Shown piece after piece: positions 1-12,326 of a stretch of DNA of 64,000 bases; positions within the stretch are counted from its first letter, which is position 1, and every line of letters begins with the position of its first letter. Under the pieces are notes generated by a model. It had not been told where the DNA came from, made no database searches, and saw nothing but the letters and a program-made list of their open reading frames with translations. Both the position numbers and the translations under genes were made by a program. The stretch is from Carnegiea gigantea (Eukaryota; Streptophyta; Magnoliopsida; Caryophyllales; Cactaceae). The stretch is from assembly GCA_029747015.1 (NCBI GenBank), contig JAKOGI010001358.1:1-64000 (forward strand). The letters are read 5' to 3'.

Positions 1-597
<597 letters not shown>

Positions 598-880
598 TGC
601 ATGGACCTGGTAAAACTGACCCGGGATGCGAAACCCGAACCGGACGTCCCGTATGCGTGCCTGAACCCACACCCAAAATAACCCTACCCAATTCAGACCT
701 GATCCGTCGTGACCCGATTCAAAGTGAAACGAAAATGGACATCCCGAGCCTAAACCAAACCGTACCTATTTAAACCAATCCATTTCTTGCTTGACTATGT
801 TTTGACCAAATAAGACCCAAACTCGAGTGTACCCAACCCGAATATAATCCGAACCGAAGCATACCCATAAGTCCAGTGGA
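598..880. other. Degenerate ACCCGAAC-rich tract
   Basis: C- and A-rich plus strand with scattered ACCCGAAC, GACCCGATTC and ACCCAACCCGAA words directly next to the (TA)n array. Similar words form subterminal parts of many plant DNA transposons. No terminal inverted repeat or target duplication could be fixed here, so no element is called. Confidence 0.45.
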
Positions 881-2466
881 ACCAAATTTGCCAAATTGAG
901 ATTCTTAAGCTTCATATTTTGTTATAGGGAGAGAGCAAAATGTCCATAAAATTAACATATAGTTTAACCCATAACATTCATGATGTATGGAAAATGAGGA
1001 ACTAAAATAAAGGCAAAGTAGGAAAATAAGGGAGGGTTAGGCAGCGGCCGGCAAGTAGGAGACTTACGGAGGTTTATGCAGCAGCCGACGAGTAGTCGAC
1101 TGACATAAGACTGACTGAGGGTGGATTAGAGTTTAGGCAGCAACTAGTGAGAGAGTAGAGATGAGGGAGTTGAGGGACTGAGGGAGTTTGGGATTGGGAG
1201 TGGTCTTCACTTTTCAGACTTTGGCCCATTTAAAATTAAAATGGCAAAATTCTAAAATTCTAAGATTTAAAGATTTAGGCAGCGAGAGTTTGAAGGAGTA
1301 GTACATAGTAACTCAATTAGTTGAGTTTTGGTGGGAAAAGGAAAACAACTTAAGAGAGAATTTTTACAAATGAAATCAATTAAAAACTTAAGAGGAAAAA
1401 ATAAAATAGTTGATAGTTTTATGTATTTAATTTGATAGATATGTAGCAAAAATATATGAGAAAATTGTTTTTTGTCACAATAGGTATTAAGAAATTATGA
1501 GTATAATTAACAATTTATTAAACTTATTAGGATCTAGCAGTCCTATTTTGCTATTTGATTCATTTAATGACTTAATGTAACGAACACTATGATTATAAAT
1601 TTGTAATATCCTTATATGACTACTATAAAAAATTCCTCAGTATTGATCTATGGTTCTAAATTATCTTCACAACAAGTTTAATTCTACATAATCATATTCA
1701 AGAATGTATGTTTGCATATGATCTTATAATAATGTGACTCATTTGAATTCTGGACATTTAAATTCCAGGTCATGAGCTTCGATAACAAGCATTCACAATC
1801 ACATAAATGTAATGCTAATTGATACATACTCATATACTATCGTAGCTTTTTAGTTTTAACTCATTGAATAAATACAGATCAAGTTGTTAATCTAACAAAG
1901 ACAAATCTTTGACGTTTGATGTATGATTACTTAACGAGCTATCAAAGAACATTGATTCGATTACTAAAAATGTTGACTTGAATCAACCTATTTTTATTTA
2001 CCAAGTCCAAATATGAAGTTATGAACCAATATCGGGGTCTAAATAAACAGTTCATTAATTTCTTTCTTTTTTTTTTTTCATTTGTCAAGGTATATTTTGG
2101 TATTGGGCCTCACAAATAAGACTACTGACAAATGATTTGCATTAGGTTGGTTTACTTATTTTGTTATCGCATGAACTCAATTGAGATTCCTGAAACTTAG
2201 CTTAACATCATATAATCCTTTGGATAATTACACGGCGCGTCTAATATAGGGTTAGGGATGGATTGTATATTTGTATTTAGAATTTACTAACTTTCTTAGT
2301 AAATGTATAAAACATAGATGTATAATCAATTAATCATTAACATATGAATTAAAAGAGGAATATAGAATAAATGGCTTTGTCTAATTAAACGATTTTTATC
2401 TTTTAAGTACACTTCAAGAGTAAAGAACTAAAGATGACGATATTGAAAACATAAAGTGATTCGAAA
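881..2466. other. No gene seen; AT-rich intergenic DNA
   Basis: No credible reading frame, RNA gene or element end was found. The only local structure is a set of four short degenerate repeats (1035-1302), listed separately. Confidence 0.5.
1035..1302 (+). repeat. Four degenerate copies of a ~30-bp purine-rich unit
   Basis: Units beginning near 1035, 1071, 1131 and 1272 share a core like GTTTAGGCAGC followed by an AG-rich stretch ending in AGTAG. Spacing is irregular, so this is a decayed short repeat cluster rather than a clean tandem array. Confidence 0.5.
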
Positions 2467-2469
2467 TTA

Positions 2470-2790
2470 ATCCGACTTGATTTATGCTCGATCCGATTTA
2501 CACATGACTCGATATCGACCCACACATTGAACTGTATCCCACTCGGTCCAAATTACACTCGACCCATACCCGATCCGAACTGGAAAACTGTGGACAGCCT
2601 GAAACAGGCCCAACCCGAACTGAACCCGTACCGACCCGACCATGGTACCCGTAAGTGATACGAACCCGAACTTCAACTGAACCCGACCCAAACATAGTTG
2701 ACCTGAAAGTGACTGAAACCCGAATTTCACCCGAACTAAACACGAACCCAACCCGAACATAGTTGACCCAAAAGTTTGCGTATTTCCTAT
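2470..2790. repeat. Degenerate ACCCGAAC tract with an internal repeat
   Basis: Dense ACCCGAAC, GACCCGACC and related words. The phrase AACATAGTTGACC occurs near 2691 and again near 2756, with similar flanks, giving an internal repeat of about 64 bp. Read on the minus strand, the right edge (GGGTCAACTATG then GGGTTGGG words) resembles plant DNA-transposon ends. The tract at 598-880 has the same rather than the opposite orientation, so the two are not an inverted-repeat pair. Confidence 0.5.
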
Positions 2791-4136
2791 GTGCTAGTGA
2801 TTCTCTAAAATTAAAGCACTATTCCATCCTATCACATTTTATCATGCAACACTACTGTGAAAAAGCCAACGCAATGCACGCCGCTGGCCCTTTGTGAAAG
2901 GGTCAGGTGGTGGGGGGGGGTGGGGGGAAGGGACGTAAAAAGGGAACATTGGCTGAGCCTCAGAACCCCTAACAGCCTTCCTTGTCCATTTGCCCCCTTC
3001 TCCCTCTGAATCATCTTCAGGCCCAACGCGCTTTTAGTGGTACGGCCACTGGGCAAGTGTAGATAAGAGCGAGAGACTTAAAAGAATTGGATGCCATTAA
3101 AATTTTATGTTTTTCAATTAAAAATTTATGTTATACAGACATTTTGTATGATACACTTGGCCTCGATAATATGTCAAAGTTTATCGAGTGCCCTTCAACT
3201 AAGCACAGATTAGGATTATCCTTTTACCCCCGAAATTATGTAGGACTCCTTGACTATAGGTAGCTCTTCACATTCGATCGTAACACTAAATCTAAGGAGA
3301 ACCACCGTGTGGCTCTCCAAAGCACACCTCTTCGAAGATAAAAAAGGTCAAGTCCCTGCCACCTAGACTACGACCATAGAAGCTACTACACATCCTTTGA
3401 TCACAGGCTTAAGATCAAATCCCGTATGAGTGATTGTCTTGAAAAAGTGCTAAGTGCTCTATGTTATACTTTTGTGTGTGCCAAGAGGGTCCATGTTTTT
3501 TCAAAATAAGTTCGTGTCTTCTAAATGTTTTTGTTCAAGAACTAAAAGCCTTACCAAGGATGTAAGGTGTCCTAATTAGGAGTTGGTGGATAGAAGCCAA
3601 CAATAGTTGGATCCATGCTAATGATGGTTGGATTTTGCAGTAATAATTCCAATTGGGACACTATTGCAGCTCAGCGACTATACCTTATATGATGCTATGG
3701 GTTGAGGAAGCTAGTGGCCTAACAAAGCCATGCTGAATGTCCCATGCTTCCTCCTGATCTCCCTAGCCCCTAAAGGCACATCAAGGTTCTAGGCTCATCC
3801 ATGCTGGTAGTCTTAAGTTTGGTTTTTCTTGCTTCCCCGTGCTTTTTCCAAAATCAAAATTTGGTGGTAACTTTTTTATCTTTTTTAAAAGAAATTTCCT
3901 TTTTTCTACAATCCTAAATTTTAGTTTGTGATGGAAAAACAGATCCCAAAAAAGGGACCATCAAAGTTGTCTAGTAAAAATCTCTATCTACAAGTCTCGA
4001 TTCAATGCTGGGGAACGACATGAACAATAACAATCGTGAAGAGGATGGTCATGCTATCGAACAAATTACAACACATGGCTAATTTTTTAGCCTAATGAAA
4101 ATCTGATTTGAGGCCAGATTTAATAAGCAATAAACA
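2791..4136. other. No gene seen; possible 5' part of element E
   Basis: No coding region could be supported. By position it should contain the 5' LTR and leader of the plus-strand element E, whose gag begins just downstream. I could not find a primer site or LTR edge, and the matching 3' LTR is not in the window. A G-rich patch lies at 2901-2933. Confidence 0.35.
2901..2933 (+). other. G-rich patch with quadruplex potential
   Basis: Runs of about nine, six and three Gs separated by one or two bases. The long run can supply two G-triplets, so the patch fits a simple four-tract quadruplex rule. No promoter or gene is evident beside it. Confidence 0.5.
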
Positions 4137-4798
4137 ATGATAAATGACCTCACTAAAAAGAAGCAAAAACACGAGATCGAAAATGAAAGAGAAGAAGATA
4201 TGCACTCCACTCATTTGATCCATGAAGAGGATCCCTCACTAATAGATCAAAGGATAAGTAAACGGGAACAACCTTTAAAGAGCTCCCAATTATTTAGAAA
4301 TCAATTCGTAGATCCAACCTTTTATTCACCCATATCAAAAGGGAAATTGGATGCCCACTTTTCCCCTTCGCAAAAACTTGAAATTTATAGGTTTAGGTAA
4401 CCCATTTTCTCATTTGAGGAGTTTCTTAAACATGATGAGCCTAAAGGGTGTAAACAAAGCCCTTTACCCTCAAATATTTCCCTTCATCTTAGGAGAAATG
4501 GTGAGCAGTGGTTTCATTCCCTGGACCGACACAAGGTCAACACCTAAGAAACTTTAAATAAGAAGTTCCTATTGTAATATTCTTACAATACGAGTTTCCT
4601 ACCAAGCTTCGTTACTTAGAACTTTTAAAACATGAGAAAAGGAATGTTTCTGAGCCTTTCTACCCCATTATAGAGCAAAAGCATCCTTGATGCTAAACCA
4701 TCCCCAAGAAAAACAATAAGTCCGTATCTAAATTATCACCAACATTTGCAGCCTCAGCCCTTGAACATGTCCATAGAACGGTATGATGTCGAGATTTT
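4137..4798 (+). pseudogene. Element E gag, N-terminal/core fragment
   Basis: An open frame from ATG 4137 runs 87 codons to a stop at about 4398. Gag homology continues past it in a shifted frame through about 4600, with words such as FEEFLKHDEPKG and GEQWFHSLD. These resemble the plant gypsy gag core, where a WF.SL segment is followed by an ETLNKKF-like stretch. The N-terminal part is charged and Lys/Glu-rich. The fragment stops at 4798, where the LTR of F1 begins, and gag resumes at 13578. It is a broken gene with several stops. The match is by pattern only. Confidence 0.6.
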
Positions 4799-6057
4799 TG
4801 ACACAACCGCAAGTCTACGGGTGTTGTAGTTAAAAAGAAAGTATCGTCCACACAGACCAAAAGTAAAATTACCAAGTTCTCTCTATTAGAAAATACTAAG
4901 CAATTACTTAATTGAGGATTTTTGATTTGGTAACTTCTAATCAATAGTTTCTAAATTCAATCAAGGAAAAACGCCTAGGGATTTATTTAGTTAAGAAAGG
5001 TGTTGCATCATATGATTAACATGTTCTTTTCTCTAAATTGTATAATTTTGAGGACTTGTGATCGATTCAGAATTTGGTCTACTCTTTCGAAATCAACCAA
5101 ATTACCTAAACTAGACCAAAGTCATTCTTTCAAACTAATTTGTCTCAATCTAGGTTTAGTATTTTTGATTACTCATTCATCCTCCGAACATGCAAATTTC
5201 TCTTTCAAGTCATTGCTATATTATGTCTTATCAAGCGGTCTAACAATCGAATTTCATCTTTCAGTTCTTCATTCTATTGTCTCAAGGGTGGAAGTAAATT
5301 TGGCCAAATCCACTCATAACATGATAATCATTTGATAAAACGAAATCAAAACAACATGAAAAGAAAGCATAATTCTATTGAATTAAAATGATCCAACTAC
5401 ACTTCCATTAATAAACAAATCTCTAGACACGATAAACCACTCACTCATGATTAAAAATTTAACATCTGACCAAATGATTCAGCGAGATCAGAGGGGGAAA
5501 AGCTTAGCAATGACAGCCTCCAACAAAGTCTTCAAACCACCAACAAACTGAGTTTCACGCTTGAGATTCTCACTTGCACACAAAATCAAACTAAAATCCT
5601 AACTACAAAGGTAAATTTTGGGAAAGGAAATGACTATCTATAATGGTGGGATTCTCTTCTTCTGCTGCTAAGGGATGCCCTTTTAAGCAAAATCTTGAGC
5701 TTTCCTAGCCATACAGCCGAAGGTAGACGAAGAGGCCACAGTTACATAAGAAATACGGTTCGTGGCAGCCACCATGGTTAGACCATGGTCTTTGCTGGAA
5801 CCGATTTCTTCTACACATCTCTCACTCTATGGGCACAAGGCTTAGGGTACCTCCATGGTAGGTTAATAAGTACTCAAAATGGGGGCCAAATGTTGGGTTA
5901 GACGATCTAAAATCCTACAAATATCATCAAACAACCATACCCAAGCACAAAATGAGAGCAGGAGTATAAATTATAGCATAATGCACACAATTCCTAAAAA
6001 ATGCAACAAAAAGACCTTAAAATGATATATACGTTAAGCATTTATCAAACTCCCCCA
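4799..6057 (-). repeat. F1 3' LTR
   Basis: Direct repeat of 12327-13577, 1259 bp, starting TGACACAACCGCAAG and ending ...CATTTATCA. It is the 3' LTR because the element reads on the minus strand and the purine tract lies at 6058. A minus-strand CTTAAAAGGGC near 5680 could serve as a TATA-like box; the same word occurs in the other LTR. Confidence 0.9.
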
Positions 6058-6070
6058 TGCTTGAACTATT
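6058..6070 (-). other. F1 polypurine tract
   Basis: On the minus strand GCATGGGGGAGTT lies immediately before the LTR start TGATAA. This is the expected position and composition of the plus-strand primer of reverse transcription. Confidence 0.85.
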
Positions 6071-7846
6071 GCTTATCCCTAAGCAACGCTAAGACCAAAA
6101 ATTATTCAAAAAACCTCCTCAGGATAGACATAGGTAGTATCCGAATGGCAAAGCTGATCCAAAGTTAGCCCAAAAAGTGCAAAAATCATTTAACAAACAG
6201 GCTAGGAAATGAAATTTTCAAAAACCACTTGATATACCACAATGTGAAATTTGAATCAATCCCCCCAAAATCATCCAATACAATCACATTAACATATGAA
6301 ATAAATGGAGCTAGTAATGCCAGAAGAGCCTCACTATAGTCATGTCGCACTCATCACTCATGTGTTTGAAATGTAAGAGGGTTCCCTCAATTCTCATTCC
6401 ATAGGCTCAAATCTACCATAAGCTTGACAAGATTCTCTAATTCACCATCACTAGAATGCAAAACACATTAGATAATCATGTGGACTTTAATAAGGTTGTA
6501 ATGGGGCCATGGATAAAGGTAAGAGGGGAATGAATGTTTTAGAAATATGGAGCTAGAAGCCATAGACTAAGAGCTAAACGTTTCCAATGCACTCATACAA
6601 CATTCTCCCTATACCAATACAATTTATCTACAAAATACATCCCTAATTGAAGAGATAAAGAGTTGAAAGTCATAAATATTTTACAAATCTAAATAAGGCT
6701 AACGCTTTATCATTATTGCTCTTTTTTCTTCTTCTTTTTTGTTTTTCCCCCCTTTTTTTGTTTTTTTTGGTTTTGTTTTTTTAAAGAGTTAGCCAAGGGA
6801 AATTCATACCAAACTTTGAATTTCAACTCTTCTCTAAATTTTGTACAACAAGACAAGGGATTTCTTATATAAAATAAGAACACAAATCCCTTCACCAAAT
6901 AACCAAATCCACCAAAAAGATCTTAATATACCATATTAGTTCCCAACTAAACTTGATGCACAAGGATAAAATGCTCCTCTAGTCTTGGCTTAAGGGTTAA
7001 ATAATTATTTGGCCAAATGTTATGTTTGGAGGTTCAAATCAATAAAAACGGATATAAGTTTAAAAGGGCTAGCAAGGGATATAATGCATACCAAAGGTGG
7101 CTATTTGGTCTTTTGGGCTAACAAGTCAAAGAATGCCTTAATCATATTGCCTAAATGCATATGCAAAATGTGATCTTGAATGAGAATCAAAGCAATAGAG
7201 AAATGATGTCAAGGAAGAGTTGCTCACAAATTGACAAGAGACTAAATTGATAATTTTAGTCTTTAAAAGGTTAAAGCCTCACGGGATATCTATCAAGGTC
7301 ATAACTAACTCTTCAGTAAACACATGCCAAAATTCATGTAAAGAGCCATGGGGTAATCATCTCACACTCAACATGTGGTCAAAACATGAAGCTCATTTTT
7401 GAAAACTCATTTTCAAACATTTTTATACACATTTGGGCAAATCAAAGGATCAATTTAAACCAAAGAAGTCTACCTAGTTTACAAAGATCATCATCGGAGG
7501 ATTTTTTTCTTTTTTTCTTTTTTTTTTTAATTTCAAAGATGCATGCTCCTAATAACTAGTTCATGTAAAATGCAAAAACTAGGAAAAGAAACTCTAAAAT
7601 GCAACCTAAAATGAAAAGAAACCTAAATGTACTTCTAAAATGCTTCTAACCACATAAGATTAAAACCTACAGTGTAACTCCAAATGCAATCATGAATAAT
7701 ATATACAATATATACATAGGGATACACCAAACCAAATCAGGCATTAGACGCTATCAAATATGGACTAACTCCTCCATACTTGAACAAAATATTGTCCTCA
7801 ATGTGAGCATATAGTAGAAAAAGGGAAAGGGAGTGGCAAAAAGCAA
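6071..7846 (-). other. F1 non-coding 3' region
   Basis: About 1.8 kb without a supported gene between the env-like tail and the purine tract. It contains poly-T/poly-A runs (for example near 6720-6780 and 7500-7530) and the phrase TCCTCCATACTTGAAC (7769-7784), which resembles CCCCCATGCTTGAAC beside the LTR at 6063-6077, suggesting an internal duplication. Athila-group elements commonly carry a long non-coding stretch here. Confidence 0.6.
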
Positions 7847-8330
7847 TCAAAAAGGAAGAGGGAAAGGAGGGTAGGGTGGTTGGCCATAAGAGATATTCCA
7901 ATCCCGCCATGTCTCTAAACAAACCTTATAATCATAAAAGTATTGAGTCTGGGTAGCAAGCATCCCATGGAGCTCGTCGTGGTGCTCTTGGACAAAGTCA
8001 CGAAGTGCAGCATTCTTAGAAGTAACATATGCTCGAAGGGATACCTGCTCCTCCTGGATGGACCGAAGGGTGGCTTTGAGGTCGGCATAGTCAGTGGGGG
8101 GTGGTTGGAAAGAAGAACTAGGTCTGGCTTAACTAGCAAACGGGGGTGGAGGGACTGCAGGTTGAACAACCTCAGCATCGCTAGGTACCTAATAAAGGTT
8201 AGCCCGGTGAAGTAAAGTGGTTCGATCAACATTGGGAAGCAGCAGAAGTCGATCCCTGGTATATATCCAGCACAAACGTCGAGCCTCTACTTTGTAAAAG
8301 TTCATTGTCTTAAAAGAGGCTTGATCATTG
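7847..8330 (-). pseudogene. F1 env-like (third ORF) C-terminal remnant
   Basis: Reading the minus strand from about 8330 to the stop at 7847-7849 gives a frame with one in-frame stop near 8190. Its second half is rich in Leu, Ala, Gln and charged residues (words like LRSIQEEQVSLRAYV and HHDELHGMLATQTQ) and looks helical or coiled-coil. It ends in a Pro-rich tail. Similar text sits in the extra ORF downstream of pol in Athila-group elements, sometimes called env-like. The N-terminal part is missing. Upstream it joins directly to RNase H sequence with no integrase between, so the boundary is a deletion scar. Function is not established for this protein type. Confidence 0.55.
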
Positions 8331-9500
8331 AAGATAATAACCTTGGAATTGATCAAATAAGATCTAAATTTTTTTAAGGCAAAGACAACCGCTAAGAATT
8401 CCTTCTCCGTCGTGTCATAATTTACTTGAGCCCCATTAAGAGTACGACTTGCATGGTATATGGCATATGGCTTATTGTCCTTCCACTAGTCAAGAACGGC
8501 GCCCACTATATAATCACTTGCATCACACATCACCTCACAAGATAGCTCCCAATCCAGAGCTTGCATTACTAGAGCCATGATTAATGCCTCTTTTAACATG
8601 AGAAAAGGACTCAAACATTCTTCATTAAACTCAAAAGGCACATCCTTGACAAGCAATTGAGTGAGAGGTTTTGCAATTTTGGAAAAATCCTTTAGGAACC
8701 ATCAGTAAGAGCTAACATGCCCAAGAAAACTCCTCACACCCTTTATAGAAGTTGGTGGTGGCAATTTTTTAATCACCTCCACCTTTGCTTTGTCAACTTC
8801 AATGCCCTTGTTAGAGACAATATGACCGAGGACAACCCCCTCTTGTACCATAAAATGACACTTCTCCCAATTCAAAACCAAATTCACATCTTCCCATTTT
8901 TACAGAACCTTGGACAAATTATTCAAGCAATGGTCATAGGTTACACCATACATAGAAAAATCATCTATAAAGACTTCCGTTATGTCCTCAATAAAATTAG
9001 AGAAAATAGCCATCATACAACGTTGAAATGTAGCAGGGACATTGCATAACCCAAATGGCATCCTCCTATAAGCATATGCAGCATAAGGAGAGGTAAAAGT
9101 AGTCTTTTCTTGGTCATTAGGATGGATAAGGATTTAAAAGAAACCCGAATACCCATCTAAGTAGCAAAAATATGAGTTCTTAGCCAATCTTTCGAGCATT
9201 TGGTCAATAAAGAGGAGGAGGAAGTGATCTTTACGGGTGGCTTTATTCAATTTTCGACAATCAATACACATACGCCATCCCGTGATAGCCTTAGTGGGAA
9301 TTAGCTCATTGTTCTCATTTTGGACAATAGTTATCTCCTTTCTTAGATATAGCATGGATCAGGCTTACCCACGTACTATCGGAAATAGGGTAGATAATGC
9401 CAATTTTAAGCAATTTCAAAATTTCCATCTTGACCACCTCTTGCATGTTAGGGTTCAACCTTCTTGATGTTCAAATGAGGGCCTATGGTCATCTTCTTTT
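8331..9500 (-). pseudogene. F1 reverse transcriptase and RNase H fragments
   Basis: On the minus strand RT text includes WRMCIDCRKLNKATRKDHF (about 9230-9290), the catalytic box FIDDFSMYG (about 8940) and VLGHIVSNKGIEVD then RSFLGH (8710-8850). RNase H follows as CDASDY, YHASRTLN and YDTTEKEFLAVVFALKKF (8340-8530). Several stops and shifts separate these blocks, so no full enzyme is encoded. The two aspartates of the RT box and the first RNase H aspartate are present. RNase H is cut short after its FALKKF helix, where env-like sequence begins. Confidence 0.85.
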
Positions 9501-9615
9501 AAGATTCGATGCACACACACAGAAGGATGAATTCCTTTTAAGTCATCAAGAGTATATTCTATGGCATTATGATGCTCTCTAAGTACTCTAAGCAAAGAGT
9601 TAACTTGAGATGCTT

Positions 9616-10700
9616 TCAACTTGCATTTACAATCACAGGATATGTAGAGTTGGATCCAAAAAATTCATACCTCAAGGAGGAAAGGAAAGGTTTCAATTCT
9701 ACCCTGGGAGCTTGCGCCTCATCAGACAAGGGCTTATTTTGAACCTCTAATGGTTCCACTTTGGCAAGGGAAGGTGGAATTGGTGGAGAGCCATCCAAAA
9801 GTTGAGCACACATGGCTACCTCGAGATTTTCATCTTCAGTAGTGCTATCATTCAACATCAAGTGCCCAAGAGTATCATTAGAATCAAGGTCAGACACGCC
9901 TTCTCGTATCAAACCATCAGCCACATCAATCTTATTGCACTCATCAGAAATAAAAGGGAATTTAGAAGCTTTAAATAGGTTAAACTCCACATTATCATTC
10001 CCACATCAAAAGATAGTTTACTGTTTTTCACATCAATACGGCACCCAGCGGTGGCCAAGAATGGCCTCCCAAGAACGATGGGGGTGCGGATATCCTCTTC
10101 CATTTCTAAAATCACAAAGTCTACTGCTATATACAAATCTCCTACTTTTGTTAGAACATCCTCTAAAACACCCACAGGGTATTTCACTAAACGGTCTGCC
10201 AATTGTATGGAGATAGTAGTCGGTCTCATTTCTCCTAGTTCCAATTTTTCACACATAGAAAGGGGCATCATGCTCACACTTGACCCTAAATCACACACAA
10301 CATGGTTTATAAACACATTCCCTATTAGACAGGGAATTGAAAAACTAGCGGGATCCTTAAGCTTAGCTGGAAACTTATTTTGGATCGCTGCACTACACTC
10401 TTCAGTCAAAGCTACAGTCTCATGCTCTTCTAGCTTTCTTTTATTGGATAGAATTTCTTTCAAAAATTTAGCATATGAAGGCATTTGGGACAAGGCATCA
10501 GCAGATTGGATGTTTATATAGAGTTTCTTAAGGACATCTAAAAACTTCCCAAATTGCAAATCAAGTTTTGCTGTAGCCATCCTTTGAAGGAATGGCAAAC
10601 GTGAAGTGTAGGGTTTTAAGGAAGTGATCTTAGGGTCCTTAGGAACCTCATTAGACTTATGCTCAACATCATCAATCACTTCATTAGAGGGTGTAGGCAC
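9616..10700 (-). pseudogene. F1 gag C-terminus and protease
   Basis: An uninterrupted minus-strand frame of 263 codons (10700 to 9909) and a second one (9990 to 9616) cover the gag-protease junction. Within the longer frame, residues 60-110 carry the conserved MPSYAKFLKEIL and ETVALTEECSA stretch of Athila/Tat gag-pol. Residues 137-140 are the aspartic protease active site DLGS, and residues 207-216 are PIVLGRPFLA. This is the best preserved block of F1. The frame change near 9950 and the stops on both sides mean the polyprotein is broken. Protease would cut the Gag-Pol precursor in the virus-like particle. Confidence 0.88.
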
Positions 10701-12070
10701 CTTTTTCTCAACATTCTCAACAAGCTCATTCTCATTGTGTAAAGACTCATCAGTAGTAACCCCCTTAGGTCACTCTAGTTGTTTCCCCCCTCTTAAAATC
10801 ATAGCATTGCATTGCTCGGGCTTACTGAGAAGTCCAGCCAACAGTGTAGATGAAGAGCTAGCTTGTTGGGCAATTTGGGTTTCCATCATCTTGCTGTGAG
10901 TTATAAGCACATCAACCTTAGAGGCTAATTGCTTTATATACTCATCTTGCTTTTGTTGCACCAAAAGCATACTCTCCATCATGGCTTCTAAATTTGATTT
11001 TTGGGGAGCTTGTATAGTGAAAGGCAGTCTTTGAAACCATGGGGTGGCCTAGCATTTATTGAGGGCATATTCGGAGGGTTTGAATTACACCTATATGAGA
11101 AATTCGAATGGCTCCTCCAACCCGGATTATAGGTATTGGAGTAAGGATCATTAGCCGGTCTCGTGTTGAAGTTTTGGACATAATTAACTTAACTAGAACC
11201 TTGGTAAAAAGGACTTCCAACTTCACAATTTAAAGTTACATGTTCAATAGAACCACAAATTTCATATGGAGGAGGGGCGTTAGAATTCACAGCATTCACA
11301 TTCATATGGTCCAACCTTTAAGTCATAGCATCAACTTTAGTAGAAAACAAAGTAAGTGCATCAGCTTCAAGCTTACCTCCAACCCGCTTGGGTTAGCCTC
11401 GCTCGGGGGATCATTGGAAATTATTTAGTCCCATCTCCTCTATCAAATTGACGGCTTCATCCTCCGTCTTGCTCATCAAAGTTCCTCCCGCTGCCGCATC
11501 TATGGTGGACCACACTGTTTGAGTAATGTAAAAGGTTTAGATGATCATCCACCTTTGGACTCCATGATGAGGGCATAACCTTAGCAAGTCCTTGAATTGC
11601 TCCTAAGCTTCATAAAGTGATTTGTCTTCCCTTTGAGTGAAGGTAGTGATTCGGTTCCTTAAACTTACCGTCTTTGATGGTGGGAAGAATTTGCTAAGAA
11701 AGGCTTTAGTTAGCTCGTCCCAATAGTGGTGATAGAATCCGGTAGCAATGAATGTAGCCAAGCACGCGCCTTGTCCTTGAGAGAAAACGAGAATAGGCGA
11801 AGGTGAATGGCATTGGTGGAGACTCCTTTTAACTTCAATGTATCGTACGCCTCCAAAAAGATCGAGCGGTGAACATTAGGGTCCTCCATTGATGATCCTC
11901 CAAATGGCATTTGTTAAACCATTGAAACTAGTACCGGTCGTAACTCAAAGTTGTTCACTTCCAGCGTGGGTCTAGCTATGCTAGAGGTGATACCTTGGAC
12001 ACCCGGAGTGATGAAATCCTGGAGTGTCCTTCTTTCAGGTTCCCTTCTTAGTGGTTCCATCTTTGGCGAA
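10701..12070 (-). pseudogene. F1 gag
   Basis: Minus-strand fragments match the Athila-type gag core: a frame at 11910-11710 has MEDPNVH, FLEAYDTLKLKGVS, RLFSFSLKDKARAWLHSL and DSITT, in the usual order. Downstream pieces (10982-10770) contain a helical Gln-rich stretch and a Cys-poor tail ending in ILRGGKQLE, a word typical of the gag C-terminus in this group. Between them the frame is lost several times. No intact start was found. Gag forms the particle that packages the element RNA. Confidence 0.8.
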
Positions 12071-12302
12071 GTTTCTCAAGCCTTGCGCCTTTTTCTTTTT
12101 ACCCTTTGCTTCTTTCTCTTTTGATGAAAAGTCCTTACGATTTCAGGATTGGGTTCGTAAACGAATGGACTTCGCATAAAAGGGGGAATCTTCCTACAAG
12201 CTAAATCTCAAACACTACCCAAGCAATCAAAAGTGGCAAACTAAAAAAAAAGAAAGATACATAGTCACCCTCACAAGATTGACTCGATGCTTACCAATTT
12301 GG

Positions 12303-12320
12303 TCCCTAGCGACGGTGCCA
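12303..12320 (-). other. F1 primer-binding site
   Basis: Minus strand TGGCACCGTCGCTAGGGA, six bases inside the 5' LTR. It is close to the TGGCGCCGTTGCC-type site, reported as complementary to tRNA-Asp, used by Athila/Calypso-group elements. Confidence 0.8.
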
Positions 12321-12326
12321 AAAACT

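Noticed and set aside
598..2790. One DNA transposon with the two ACCCGAAC tracts as inverted ends
   Set aside because: The tracts have the same orientation, and no target duplication was found.
2791..4136. 5' LTR of element E
   Set aside because: Expected here by position, but no primer site, TG...CA border or second LTR copy was found, so it is not called.
8702..9355. Integrated plant pararetrovirus RT
   Set aside because: The flanking LTRs, purine tract, primer site and Athila-type gag/protease show a Ty3/Gypsy element; no movement or coat protein signature.
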